From the NCBI GenBank assembly GCA_050944035.1, contig JBMNQH010000006.1:66168-130167 (forward strand): a DNA stretch of 64,000 nt. Direction: 5' to 3'. The position numbers and the translations under genes were made by a program. This document shows positions 8,581 through 17,322 of this stretch, one piece after another (within the stretch, counting starts at the first letter, position 1; each line of letters opens with the position of its first letter). The stretch is from JBMNQH01 sp050944035. GTDB lineage: Bacteria; Bacillota; Clostridia; Oscillospirales; Oscillospiraceae. The notes under the pieces are model-generated. The model saw nothing but the letters and a program-made list of their open reading frames with translations, did no database searches and was not told where the DNA came from.

Positions 8581-9519
8581 TTATAGCAGAGAACTGCCGT
8601 CATTGAGCCGGGCAGTATATTTTTCCACCAGAAATGCGGGATGATAAGATTGTTTGGCAAGCCGCAGGTTTTCCAATCCCATATCCTCTTCTCGGTTAAT
8701 ATAGACGATCTCTGGATGCCGCTCCAAAATCTGACGGACAAATTCTCGATTGACCATGGAATAAGCGCCGTTGATATCGCTGCGTGCTTTTTCAAAGTGG
8801 ACGTCAAAGGTATCATCTGCAATTGGTTCTCCAATGGTAAAGCCGACGAGTTCCTCACCGATAAGTAGGGCGCCGCCTTCGAGTCCAAGATCATTAAAAT
8901 GTAGAAACGCACGTTCAAGTGCCATTCGTTCCTCTTTGGCATCGATATCGTGGTGTGCAATCCACTGTTGCAGGAATGCGCGGCAGACCGGCAAGTATGC
9001 TTGGGTCAAAGGGACAAACTGCCAGTCATGTTCCGCCTCAAAGCGGTTGACATGATTGCGTTTGCCATGCAATTTTTTTCCTTGTAGTGTAGCGAGCTTT
9101 TCAGCCTCATAAACATAGTCGAAAAAGTCCGTATCCGGTGTGAAAGTAAAGCAGTCAGGAAATAGCTGTTCCAATTCCTCTTTATAATCTGTGGTAATAC
9201 CACGAAGCAGGAGCGGAAAACCGTGGGAGTCGGCGTAAGTCTGTAGCGCAATAACGGCGGAGTCCAATGGACCTTCTCCGATCGGGCAGGAAAAATAGAG
9301 CGTATCGTCTTTTTGGTATTCAATGATGAGACGATCATCAAATTGTGCAACTTTCGGACAATAGGTCTGATCCCATAAGAAGAGATTGCCAAAATTAAAG
9401 TCAGCGCTTTTGGAATTTTCTATGCGTACCAGGCGCGTAATCCAGTCTCGATCCGTCAGAGACAGCGCGTGAAGGTGAAGTTTTGGATGTGTTTGAATAG
9501 AAGTGTTATAGTGATTCAT
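8581..9519 (-). CDS. DUF2156 (phosphatidylglycerol lysyltransferase-like GNAT) protein
   Basis: About 312 residues from ATG 9519; ATG 9555 would add 12. The C-terminal motif YINREEDMGLENLRLAKQSY and FLVEKY are typical of DUF2156, a double-GNAT fold related to the aminoacyl-tRNA transferase domain of MprF/FmhB-like proteins. GKKLHGKRNHVNRF fits the acceptor/CoA side. No membrane segments are present, unlike true MprF, so the acceptor is unknown. The start overlaps the end of the uracil-DNA glycosylase gene, forming a minus-strand operon with it and the Nudix gene. Confidence 0.85.
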   Translation of the reverse strand: MNHYNTSIQTHPKLHLHALSLTDRDWITRLVRIENSKSADFNFGNLFLWDQTYCPKVAQFDDRLIIEYQKDDTLYFSCPIGEGPLDSAVIALQTYADSHGFPLLLRGITTDYKEELEQLFPDCFTFTPDTDFFDYVYEAEKLATLQGKKLHGKRNHVNRFEAEHDWQFVPLTQAYLPVCRAFLQQWIAHHDIDAKEERMALERAFLHFNDLGLEGGALLIGEELVGFTIGEPIADDTFDVHFEKARSDINGAYSMVNREFVRQILERHPEIVYINREEDMGLENLRLAKQSYHPAFLVEKYTARLNDGSSLL

Positions 9520-10087
9520 GATGATAGAGATCTGGGCAGAGTTCTGAAATCGCATGTTGCAGCTCTTTCAAGTCAACAAATGTTTCCGGCAGTTTGTTTT
9601 GATCGCGCAGCAACGCTGCGGGGTGATAAAGGGCCATGTATTTCACACCGTCGATATCGAACCACTGTCCGTGTTCGCGGGTGATTTTAAAATCCTCGCG
9701 AATCAGAGATGTGGCAGCAATCCGTCCAAGGCAGACTACGATTTTGGGCTGGACGATCTGCATTTGCTGATCCAACCAGTCACGGCAGGCCTCGCGTTCG
9801 ACGTTGAGCGGGTCACGATTCTTGGGGGGACGACATTTGACGATATTTGTAATATAGATATCATTGCGGTTAAGATAAAGGATTTCAAGCATGGTATCCA
9901 GCAGCTTGCCGGCACGTCCTACAAACGGTTTTCCCTGCTTGTCCTCCTGTTCTCCGGGACCCTCCCCGACAAACATAAGGTCTGCGTGTGGATTGCCAAC
10001 GCCAAATACCAGATTGGTACGTGTTTCATGCAGAAAACAGTTGTCACAGTTGCTACAGGCGGTTTGAAGCGCTTGCATGGTATGCAT
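9506..10087 (-). CDS. Family 4 (iron-sulfur) uracil-DNA glycosylase
   Basis: 193 residues. Removes uracil from DNA. Cluster Cys are CSNC near the N-terminus, KCRPPKNRDP and EACRDWL; active-site blocks are GEGPGEQEDKQGKPFVGRAG and HPAALLR. ATG 10087 is set by AAAGGAGG 11 bases upstream; the longer upstream reading frame lacks family similarity. It lies downstream of the Nudix gene and overlaps the DUF2156 gene; nucleotide sanitation is a shared theme of the first two genes. Confidence 0.93.
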   Translation of the reverse strand: MHTMQALQTACSNCDNCFLHETRTNLVFGVGNPHADLMFVGEGPGEQEDKQGKPFVGRAGKLLDTMLEILYLNRNDIYITNIVKCRPPKNRDPLNVEREACRDWLDQQMQIVQPKIVVCLGRIAATSLIREDFKITREHGQWFDIDGVKYMALYHPAALLRDQNKLPETFVDLKELQHAISELCPDLYHHESL

Positions 10088-10190
10088 ATTCTGTATGGCC
10101 TCCTTTGAAAATAGAATGGTGGTGTTCAGCAGTATACGGTGGATTGCGCATCGAACCCGTCGAAATGGACCGAGACAATAAGAAAAACAA

Positions 10191-10772
10191 TCAGATACCA
10201 AGCGCAGTACAGGCGATCTGTGACCAGGTTTCCATTTCGGCGAGATGTGAGGACAGCGATGCAATGGGCAGCCAACGACCTGCCAGTTTTTCGACCTCAC
10301 GGACGGTAACCGTACAGTGCAAGGGGACATCCATCACAGAGAGCATACCCAGATGCACCTTGCCGACATCGTTTCCGTCATCGTTGATGAAGCCGATGGG
10401 GGTAAGCGAGAGCGGTTCGGTACTGAGTGCCACTTCCTCTTCCAATTCCCGGCGCATACCATGTTCCAAAATGTCATTGCATGCATCGACGGGATTGATA
10501 TGCCCGCCAATGCCGAGTGAGATCAAGCCGTGCAGACGAGACTCTCCGCCTTTGTTCAAACGACAGGTAGAAAAGACGTCCTTTCCCCGTCGGATGATGA
10601 CATAGGAGATGATTTGTTTATATGCGGGATCGGCCTCTGCCTCAGGCCGTGGAAGAAAAACGGCATTTTGGCGGATCTGCGCGATGATACGGTCGCAGTT
10701 CTCAGTAATGATTCCATTTTTGTAAATGCATGCGGAGAGAAGGTCGGTTTTGACGGCCAGAACTTGCTCCAT
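10191..10772 (-). CDS. Nudix hydrolase family protein
   Basis: 193 residues. The Nudix box is GGHINPVD followed by MRRELEEEV, close to GX5EX7REUXEEXGU with small spacing changes. An N-terminal region (about 1-70) precedes the catalytic fold. Substrate unknown; such proteins cleave nucleoside diphosphate derivatives. ATG 10772 is preceded by AGGAGG six bases away. First gene of the three-gene minus-strand operon, with a good promoter upstream. Confidence 0.85.
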   Translation of the reverse strand: MEQVLAVKTDLLSACIYKNGIITENCDRIIAQIRQNAVFLPRPEAEADPAYKQIISYVIIRRGKDVFSTCRLNKGGESRLHGLISLGIGGHINPVDACNDILEHGMRRELEEEVALSTEPLSLTPIGFINDDGNDVGKVHLGMLSVMDVPLHCTVTVREVEKLAGRWLPIASLSSHLAEMETWSQIACTALGI

Positions 10773-10828
10773 GGGGATCCTCCTGATAAAGAATGAAATA
10801 GAATAAATAAGAAAAATAGATACCATAT

Positions 10829-10857
10829 ACTATAGCACAGGAGCCGCACAATGCCAA
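10829..10857 (-). promoter_or_regulatory. Promoter of the Nudix-udg-DUF2156 operon
   Basis: Minus strand TTGGCA, 17 bases, TATAGT, about 57 bases before the Nudix start. Confidence 0.6.
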
Positions 10858-10917
10858 CAGGCGGTTGGAAAATTTGTGGGGATGTCCGGGAGAATTGCAG
10901 CAATTCCGGGAAAGCGC

Positions 10918-10946
10918 TTGACAAGTAGAAGATGCAAGTGTAAAAA
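10918..10946 (+). promoter_or_regulatory. Putative argH promoter
   Basis: TTGACA, 17 bases, TAAAAA with further A/T after it, 93 bases before the start codon. The -35 is perfect, the -10 weaker. No clear ARG box seen. Confidence 0.45.
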
Positions 10947-11038
10947 TATATAGGCTAATAGAAGAAAAACAACGGACGGCACAGAGCGAAAAATGTAACC
11001 CTGTGCCGTTTTGAACGACCAGATTGGAGAATAGAGAT

Positions 11039-12418
11039 ATGGATAAAATGTGGGCAGGCAGATTTACTGAAGCTCTGAACCAGGAAGCTGATGACTTCAA
11101 TTCTTCGATTCGCTTTGACAAGCGTATGTTCCAGCAGGATATCCGGGGATCCATTGAACATGCTGCCATGCTTGGGGCAAGGGGGATCATCTCTCAGAAT
11201 GACGCGGATACCATTATTGATGGATTACAGTGCATTCTCGATGATCTTAACAGTGGGGAACTGACCTTCGATATGAACTGTGAGGATATTCATATGTTTA
11301 TTGAGGCAGAACTGACCCAGCGCATCGGTGATATTGGCAAGCGGTTGCACACTGCACGCAGCAGAAACGACCAGGTTGCACTGGATATCCGGCTTTGGCT
11401 CCGCGATGAGACCAATGAAATTCTGGAACTTACCAAACAGCTGATTGCAGACATTACGGATCAGGCGGCACAGCATGTTGAAACCATTATGCCGGGCTAC
11501 ACGCACCTGCAGCGTGCCCAGCCGATCACATTTGGTCACCACCTGATGGCCTATGCCATGATGCTGACGCGGGACATCGGCCGTATGAAAGATGCGTTGC
11601 GCCGTATGAATTACTCTCCGCTCGGCAGCTGTGCCCTTGCCGGTACCACATATCATACTGACCGAGAGATGACTGCAAAGGCGCTCGGCTTTGACGGCAT
11701 TATGCTTAACAGTATTGACGGCGTTTCAGACCGGGACTTCTGTCTGGAACTCAGTTCCGCCTTTGCAACCATGATGATGCATCTGTCCCGATTCTCCGAG
11801 GAGATTATTTTATGGTCTTCCTGGGAATTCAAATTTGTCGAGCTTTCTGATGCTTATTCCACCGGTTCCAGCATCATGCCGCAGAAGAAAAACCCCGATA
11901 TGGCGGAGCTGGTTCGCGGTAAGACCGGTCGTGTATATGGAAACCTGATGGCGCTTTACACCACCTTAAAGGGAATTCCCCTGGCATATAACAAGGATAT
12001 GCAGGAGGACAAAGAGGCGATCTTTGACACAGTGGATACTGTAAAGCAGTGCTTGCGTATTTTTGCCCCCATGATTGCGACTATGACCGTCCGCAAAGAC
12101 AATATGCGTAAGGCAGCGTCCGGCGGCTTTATCAACGCGACAGACGGTGCCGACTATCTCGTCAGAAAAGGGCTTCCGTTCCGTGCAGCCTATAAGATTA
12201 TGGGCCGCCTGGTTGCAAAGTGCATTGCAGAGGGACAGACGCTGGAGACCTTGCCGCTGGAGCAGTATCAGGAACTCAGCGATCTCTTTGAAGAGGATAT
12301 TTACGAGGCGATCAGTTTGGAAACCTGTGTCCAGACCCGCATCTCAGAGGGTGGCACGTCCAAAACTTCTGTGGAGTATCAGATTGCATATGTCCGCGAT
12401 TTTCTGGCCAAAGTATAG
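11039..12418 (+). CDS. argH: Argininosuccinate lyase
   Basis: Cleaves argininosuccinate to arginine and fumarate, the last step of arginine synthesis. 459 residues, the usual length. Motifs: KMWAGRF at the start, TARSRNDQVALD, GYTHLQRAQPITFGHH and the fumarase/ASL signature GSSIMPQKKNPD. TTGGAG lies nine bases before ATG 11039; a TTG at 11024 would be inside that ribosome site. argG is not next to it, so the arginine genes are dispersed here. Confidence 0.96.
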   Translation: MDKMWAGRFTEALNQEADDFNSSIRFDKRMFQQDIRGSIEHAAMLGARGIISQNDADTIIDGLQCILDDLNSGELTFDMNCEDIHMFIEAELTQRIGDIGKRLHTARSRNDQVALDIRLWLRDETNEILELTKQLIADITDQAAQHVETIMPGYTHLQRAQPITFGHHLMAYAMMLTRDIGRMKDALRRMNYSPLGSCALAGTTYHTDREMTAKALGFDGIMLNSIDGVSDRDFCLELSSAFATMMMHLSRFSEEIILWSSWEFKFVELSDAYSTGSSIMPQKKNPDMAELVRGKTGRVYGNLMALYTTLKGIPLAYNKDMQEDKEAIFDTVDTVKQCLRIFAPMIATMTVRKDNMRKAASGGFINATDGADYLVRKGLPFRAAYKIMGRLVAKCIAEGQTLETLPLEQYQELSDLFEEDIYEAISLETCVQTRISEGGTSKTSVEYQIAYVRDFLAKV

Positions 12419-12446
12419 GATCTGTTTCTGAAAAGGTCTGGTATTT

Positions 12447-12484
12447 CACCCCTGCGTTTGGTATACTAACGCAGGGGTGTTTTT
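12447..12484 (+). terminator. Terminator hairpin ending at the rqcP start codon
   Basis: CACCCCTGCGTT pairs with AACGCAGGGGTG, then TTTTT, then directly the ATG of rqcP at 12485. The AGGGG of the 3' arm is also the only Shine-Dalgarno candidate for rqcP. The loop holds TGGTATACT, an extended -10 element, so a transcript started there would lack the 5' arm. Confidence 0.75.
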
Positions 12485-12727
12485 ATGAGACTTGATAAAT
12501 ATTTGAAAGTGTCCCGGCTAATTAAGCGCCGCACTGTCGCAAATGAAGCCTGTGATGGAGAGCGCATCTGCGTCAACGGCAAACAGGCTAAGGCATCCTA
12601 TCAGGTAAAAGTTGGGGATGTGATCGAGATCCAGTTTGGGCAGCGTGCTTTGAAGGTGGAAGTTGTTTCCGTGAATGAACATGCGACCAAAGCGGATGCG
12701 ACGGCTATGTATCGGGAAGTCGTTTGA
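12485..12727 (+). CDS. rqcP: S4-domain RNA-binding protein, ribosome quality control factor RqcP/YabO type
   Basis: 80 residues, essentially one S4 domain: MRLDKYLKVSRLIKRRTVANEAC binds RNA, with VNGKQAKASYQVKVGDVIEI completing the fold. In Bacillus, RqcP works with RqcH to add alanine tails on stalled 60S-type (50S) complexes. Length and sequence fit this family better than full HslR heat-shock proteins. Translation may depend on freeing AGGGG from the terminator hairpin just upstream. A terminator follows closely, so it is a single-gene unit. Confidence 0.88.
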   Translation: MRLDKYLKVSRLIKRRTVANEACDGERICVNGKQAKASYQVKVGDVIEIQFGQRALKVEVVSVNEHATKADATAMYREVV

Positions 12728-12742
12728 GTGTTTACATTGAAA

Positions 12743-12779
12743 AAACCGCCGAAGAAGATTCTTCGGCGGTTTGCATTTT
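12743..12779 (+). terminator. Terminator after rqcP
   Basis: AAACCGCCGAAGAA pairs with TTCTTCGGCGGTTT, two-base loop, then GCATTTTA. The A-rich 5' flank means it could also serve the convergent minus-strand gene. Confidence 0.8.
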
Positions 12780-12815
12780 ATTGAATGCTTTTCGTTATGA
12801 TATTTCAAAAACAGG

Positions 12816-13223
12816 TTAGAAGAATTTTTTGATCGAGTCGGGTACGGTTGCGGGGTCCTTTGTTGCAGAAATTGTAAAGCTGACATTCTCTCTGGTGCTG
12901 AACTCATCAAGCCATGCGAGGAAAGCAGCAACCTTTTCGTTGTCATCTTCGACCATTTTGAAGAAGTTGTCGATAAAGATATGGGTGATATCATAGTTTC
13001 CGGCGTGGAGGCCGCATAAAAATCCCTTCATCAGCTCAAATGAGTTGATAGCGTAGTCTCCGCCGTTGATTAAGCGAACGGTATAGGGAATATCGTAAGT
13101 CAAGGCCTTATTTTTCTCAATACATACAACATTACCACTTTCTACCTCGACTGCCTGTTTGACAAGTTCTACCAGTGTTTTGGTTTTTCCTGAGCCTTTC
13201 AGACCCATGATTAATTTCACCAT
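12816..13223 (-). CDS. Small P-loop ATP-binding protein of unknown role
   Basis: 135 residues. Walker A is GLKGSGKT at residues 7-14 and a Walker B-like strand is HIFIDNF near residue 89. The fold looks like a minimal P-loop NTPase without extra domains; comparable clostridial proteins carry loose names such as twitching motility protein, which I do not adopt. AAAGGAG sets ATG 13223; the upstream GTG 13232 is one base from that site. Lies alone between rqcP and pgi. Confidence 0.75.
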   Translation of the reverse strand: MVKLIMGLKGSGKTKTLVELVKQAVEVESGNVVCIEKNKALTYDIPYTVRLINGGDYAINSFELMKGFLCGLHAGNYDITHIFIDNFFKMVEDDNEKVAAFLAWLDEFSTRENVSFTISATKDPATVPDSIKKFF

Positions 13224-13378
13224 GATAGGCACACTCCTTTGTGTTGAAATAATATCAATGATAGGGGATCATAAACTCTTAGTTGCTTTTACGGTATTTG
13301 TATCATACCATCTTTTCCTTTTTACTTCAACGTTAAGAGGAGCAGAATTCATAAATTATTCAGAAAACGGAAAAAGTT

Positions 13379-14659
13379 TTACAGTTTTTGTTCCAGAAAA
13401 TGGTGCATTTTGGATTTATATGCCTCAACGCCCGGCTGATCGAAGGGATTGACATGCAGCATATAGCCACTGATTGCACACGCGAGTTCAAAAAAGCAAA
13501 CCAATTCCGCAAAGCCGCTTTCATCTCTGCTGGAGACTGTGATGCGAAGATTTGGTACGCCGCCTTCGATGTGAGAGGCTGCAACGGCTCTGGAAACGGT
13601 GTGATTGACGCTGCCGAACTCCATACCGGCAAGCTGTGCGAAGGCATCGGTTCCGTCTGGAGCTTCGGGAATCAGAAGCTGGCTGCCGTGTGCAAACTCT
13701 ACCACAGTTTCCAGCAAGTGCCGGGGACCGTCCTGGATATACTGGCCCATCGAGTGCAGATCCGCTGTATACTCGACAGAGGCGGGGAAAATGCCGACCC
13801 CATTCTTGCCCTCGCTTTCGCCAAACAGCTGTTTCCACCACTCCGCCATGTACCGGAAAGACGGCTCATAGCAGGCTAGGATTTCGATGCTCTTGCCAAG
13901 ATGGTAGAGCTCCTGTCTTGCGGTGGCATACTGCCATGCGGGATTTTCAGATGTGCGCAGATTCAATTTTCGCAGAGAAAAAATCGCACTTTCTAAAACA
14001 GCAGTGATGTCAATTCCAGCGACTGCCATGGGCAGCAGGCCGACTGCTGAGAGAACGCTGAATCGACCGCCGACATCCGGGTACAGAGAGAAGGTGGGAT
14101 ACCCCATCTGATTTGCCAATGTGCGCAGCGGTCCACGTTCGGGATCGGTTGTAATGACAATGCGTTTTTTCGCTTCGGTACTGCCATATTTCCGTTCCAG
14201 CAGTTGCCGGAATACACGGAAAGACAGCGCGGGTTCCATTGTGCCGCCGGATTTGGAAATCATATTGATTGAGAAATCCAAACCGTCCAGCAGATCAATG
14301 GTTTCCAGCAGGGCAGAAGGGGACAATGTATTGCCGACAAAGAAGATCCGGGGGTCATTGTGCAGAGCGTTATGCTGTGGAGAACGCAGCAGCTCAATGG
14401 CGGCGCGTGCACCGAGATAGGAGCCGCCGGTACCAATGACCACCAGTGCGTCAGAGTGATTGCGAATGGTGGCAGCACAGGTTTGCAGAGCCGGAAGATC
14501 GCGATCTGCTACCCGTGCTGGCAGGTCCAGCCAGCCGGTAAAGGCGCTGCCAGGGCCGGTGCGATTGGATAAGGTGCGATGTGCGTTTGCCGCTGCGGAA
14601 AAATCCAATGCGGCGGGATCACAGAAATTCCGGATTCCAGAGAGGTCTACATTCAGCAA
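13379..14659 (-). CDS. pgi: Glucose-6-phosphate isomerase
   Basis: Interconverts glucose 6-phosphate and fructose 6-phosphate. 426 residues from a TTG start placed by GCGAGGATCC; an ATG 66 bases upstream would add 22 residues of low similarity and overlap the carboxypeptidase gene. Seen: VVIGTGGSYLGARAA, INMISKSGGTMEPALSFRVFR, GGRFSVLSAVGLLPMA, GESEGKNGVGIFPASVEYTA and the C-terminal FDQPGVEAYK with the catalytic Lys. Typical of the short bacterial PGI used in glycolysis. It lies 34 bases downstream of dacF, probably co-transcribed. Confidence 0.95.
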   Translation of the reverse strand: MLNVDLSGIRNFCDPAALDFSAAANAHRTLSNRTGPGSAFTGWLDLPARVADRDLPALQTCAATIRNHSDALVVIGTGGSYLGARAAIELLRSPQHNALHNDPRIFFVGNTLSPSALLETIDLLDGLDFSINMISKSGGTMEPALSFRVFRQLLERKYGSTEAKKRIVITTDPERGPLRTLANQMGYPTFSLYPDVGGRFSVLSAVGLLPMAVAGIDITAVLESAIFSLRKLNLRTSENPAWQYATARQELYHLGKSIEILACYEPSFRYMAEWWKQLFGESEGKNGVGIFPASVEYTADLHSMGQYIQDGPRHLLETVVEFAHGSQLLIPEAPDGTDAFAQLAGMEFGSVNHTVSRAVAASHIEGGVPNLRITVSSRDESGFAELVCFFELACAISGYMLHVNPFDQPGVEAYKSKMHHFLEQKL

Positions 14660-14693
14660 TTTGGATCCTCGCTTTCTCAAAATTGTAGTGGTA

Positions 14694-15833
14694 TTAAGCA
14701 CAGAAGGAGCGGAGCATATTGACAAACAACTGTGGGGCAGTCAACCTGGCAATGTCCTCAGCGGCTGTCAGGGACAGCTCTGCCAGAACCGTATCACCAG
14801 AGCGAACCGTGAGGGTGCCGAGTTCCTGTCCGGCCTTGACTGGCGCCTCAATTGGATCGGTATACTCCACATCGTACTGAACATCGGCAGCTTCTGCTTT
14901 TGGCAAAAGAATGTTGCTGTTTGCATTACAAATGGTTTGAACAGTATCCTGTGCCCCCAGCTCTACCTGAATTGTGGGCAGCAGCTCTTCGGTTTTCAGA
15001 GAAACCAGCGCATAGTTGGCAAACGCGTAGTTTAACAGCGTTTTGGCACTGTCAAAGCGCTCTGTAGAGGTTTCACCGTGCATGACAACTGCGATGTACT
15101 CCACGCCGTCCCGTTCTGCTGTAGCAGAGAGACAATACATGGCCTTCTCCGTGAATCCCGTTTTCAGTCCGGTGGCGCCGCTGTAGTAATAAATCAGTTT
15201 GTTGGTATTGGCGAGTCCAAAGGTGCCGTCGCGGATGGTGTCCATCCAGATAGTTGTGTACTCGCGGATCATGCTGTGTAAAATGAGTTCGCGCGAGATT
15301 ACGGCAATGTCATAGGCAGAGGTGTAGTGGTCATCGTCGTCGAACAGACCAGTACAATTTGTGAAATGTGTGTCCTTGAGACCGAGTTCTTCCGCCCGGC
15401 TGTTCATTTTGGAGACAAAGGCATCTTCAGAACCGGCAATGTGTTCGGCAAGCGCAACAGCGGCATCGTTGCCGGAGGAAACAACCAAAGCTTTGAACAT
15501 CTCATGGACTGACATCTGTTCTCCCTCTTCCAGATAGACCTGGCTGCCACCCATGGAAGCCGCATTGGCAGAACAGGTTACCAGTTCTTCTGTTGACAAA
15601 GTGCCGCCGTCGATTGCTTCTGCAATGAGCAGCATAGTCATAACCTTGGTCACGCTTGCGGGCGCAAGGCGTTCGTGGGCATTTTTTTCGTACAGTATTT
15701 CGCCGGTGGTTTTTTCCATCAATATTGCACTGGGAACAGCGATGTTGATGGCGTCGCCTTCCAGTGTTTCCACGGCGGAAACACCGGTGATCAATAATGC
15801 TGCGAAAAGCAGCAGACAGAAGATCCGTTTCAT
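14694..15833 (-). CDS. dacF: D-alanyl-D-alanine carboxypeptidase, DacF/PBP5 type
   Basis: Secreted peptidoglycan peptidase that trims pentapeptides. Residues 1-20 (MKRIFCLLLFAALLITGVSA) are a signal peptide. The SxxK nucleophile is ASVTK, the SxN motif is SGN in SSGNDAAVALAEH, and the KTG triad is in GLKTGFT. The C-terminal third is the PBP5-like beta domain. 379 residues. GGGAGG lies seven bases before ATG 15833. The name dacF (spore-related in Bacillus) is by family likeness only. Confidence 0.92.
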   Translation of the reverse strand: MKRIFCLLLFAALLITGVSAVETLEGDAINIAVPSAILMEKTTGEILYEKNAHERLAPASVTKVMTMLLIAEAIDGGTLSTEELVTCSANAASMGGSQVYLEEGEQMSVHEMFKALVVSSGNDAAVALAEHIAGSEDAFVSKMNSRAEELGLKDTHFTNCTGLFDDDDHYTSAYDIAVISRELILHSMIREYTTIWMDTIRDGTFGLANTNKLIYYYSGATGLKTGFTEKAMYCLSATAERDGVEYIAVVMHGETSTERFDSAKTLLNYAFANYALVSLKTEELLPTIQVELGAQDTVQTICNANSNILLPKAEAADVQYDVEYTDPIEAPVKAGQELGTLTVRSGDTVLAELSLTAAEDIARLTAPQLFVNMLRSFCA

Positions 15834-15963
15834 TTCAAGCCTCCCGACAGTTCCTGGTGTTTTCAGTGTATGACAATTGATGGACAAATATTCTAAAATG
15901 TCCATGCTGAGACAACGCTGGAAGTTTTGGCCAAACTTCAGAGCGGAAGGCGGGAACTCACAC

Positions 15964-15992
15964 TTGAAAATAGGAATAAAATGGGCTATCAT
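15964..15992 (+). promoter_or_regulatory. Promoter of the mutase-ispE operon
   Basis: TTGAAA, 17 bases, TATCAT, about 100 bases before the start codon, leaving a leader with a small hairpin. Confidence 0.5.
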
Positions 15993-16037
15993 GTGAACAA
16001 AGTACCCGGTAAACCGGATTCCATTTTTTGATATTGG

Positions 16038-16065
16038 ATGCGCAAACTGCGCATAAATGTTTTTT
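16038..16065 (+). promoter_or_regulatory. Leader hairpin with U-run, attenuator-like
   Basis: ATGCGCA pairs with TGCGCAT around AAC, then AAATGTTTTTTG. It sits inside the predicted leader of the mutase gene and could act as a weak terminator or attenuator. No riboswitch or T-box elements recognised. Confidence 0.35.
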
Positions 16066-16091
16066 GTATCTTAGATTAGAAAGGACAGAAG

Positions 16092-17321
16092 ATGAAATAT
16101 ATCCTTGTAATTGGCGATGGCATGGCCGATAATCCTGTCCAGGCACTCGGTGGGCTGACACCGCTGGAAAAGGCGAATATTCCGACCATTGACCGTCTGG
16201 CTTCTCATGGGGAACTGGGCAGCGTCCTCACAGTTCCCGCAGACTTTCCACCTGGAAGCGATACCGCCATTCTATCTATTTTTGGCTGTGCGCCGGCAAA
16301 GTGCTATTCCGGCCGTGCTCCCTTGGAAGCGGCTGCACAGGGCATTGCGCTCAAACCGGGAGACGCTGCGTTCCGCTGCAACAACATCTCGGTTTCTGAT
16401 GAAGATTGCCCGTTTGAAGAGAAAAAACTGCTCTCCCACAGCGGTGGGCAGATCGAAGGAACAGAATCTCAGAAACTGGTTGACTGGCTGTTTACACAGC
16501 CGGAATTTAAGGTGCTGGCAGACAAGGCGGGTATGTGCGTTAACACCACGGAATCCTATCGCCACATTGCCGTGCAGTCTGCAGTGGATATTACCGGTTT
16601 GCGACTGAATCCACCCCATGACAACATCGGTAAAACCGTCGCAGAAACCCGTCCGACCGGCTGCACGGATGCGGATGTTCTGATGGAACTGATGCGCAAG
16701 GCCAATGAACTGCTGGACCACCATCCCGTGAATGAGCAGAGACGCAAGGAAGGCAAGCTGCCGGCCAACGCTATCTGGTTCTGGGCGGAAGGGACGGTTG
16801 CTGCTCTGCCCAATTTCTACGAGCAGTACGGCCACCATGGTGCCGTTATCAGTGCGGTGCCGCTCTGCCACGGCATCGCAACCCTAACCGGACTGGATGT
16901 CATCTATGTAGACGGTGCGACCGGCGAATTGGATACCAATTTTGAGGGAAAGGTTGCCGCGGCAATAGATGCCATCAACCGCTATGACTTTGTTGCCGTA
17001 CATCTGGAAGCACCGGATGAGTGCACCCACAACAATGACCTGCCGGGAAAGCTACAGGCCATCGAGTGGCTGGACAGCCGTATCATTGCTCCAATTGTGG
17101 AGGATCTGGAGTCCAAAGGCACCGATTTCCGGATGCTGATCCTCAGCGATCACAAGACCTTGATGGAAAGCCTGCAGCACGACGGCGATCCAGTGCCTTA
17201 TATCCTCTATGACAGTACGGTGGATACCGAAGCAGGAATGGGTTATACCGAGGCAAACGGCCGGAAGGGGCCATATGTCGGCGCGGGTACTGATCTCATG
17301 CCACGACTGTTTTCCAAGTAA
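16092..17321 (+). CDS. Cofactor-independent phosphoglycerate mutase, ApgM (archaeal) type
   Basis: 409 residues, alkaline-phosphatase superfamily. The N-terminal metal site is ILVIGDGMADNPV; the nucleophile Ser is in GSDTAILSIFG; further blocks are PLEAAAQGI, HNDLPGK-like HNNDLPGKLQ, and LSDHKT near residue 348. Family members interconvert 3- and 2-phosphoglycerate, the acid also made by the glycerate kinase in this window. Some ApgM-like proteins have been proposed as alternative homoserine kinases; neighbours do not decide this. ispE starts two bases after its stop. Confidence 0.85.
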   Translation: MKYILVIGDGMADNPVQALGGLTPLEKANIPTIDRLASHGELGSVLTVPADFPPGSDTAILSIFGCAPAKCYSGRAPLEAAAQGIALKPGDAAFRCNNISVSDEDCPFEEKKLLSHSGGQIEGTESQKLVDWLFTQPEFKVLADKAGMCVNTTESYRHIAVQSAVDITGLRLNPPHDNIGKTVAETRPTGCTDADVLMELMRKANELLDHHPVNEQRRKEGKLPANAIWFWAEGTVAALPNFYEQYGHHGAVISAVPLCHGIATLTGLDVIYVDGATGELDTNFEGKVAAAIDAINRYDFVAVHLEAPDECTHNNDLPGKLQAIEWLDSRIIAPIVEDLESKGTDFRMLILSDHKTLMESLQHDGDPVPYILYDSTVDTEAGMGYTEANGRKGPYVGAGTDLMPRLFSK

Positions 17322-17322
17322 A

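Noticed and set aside
8430..8586. Open stretch reading DNYEEIKEKLWRNC after the ybaB terminator
   Set aside because: About 50 codons, no start or ribosome site, no family recognised; at most a gene remnant.
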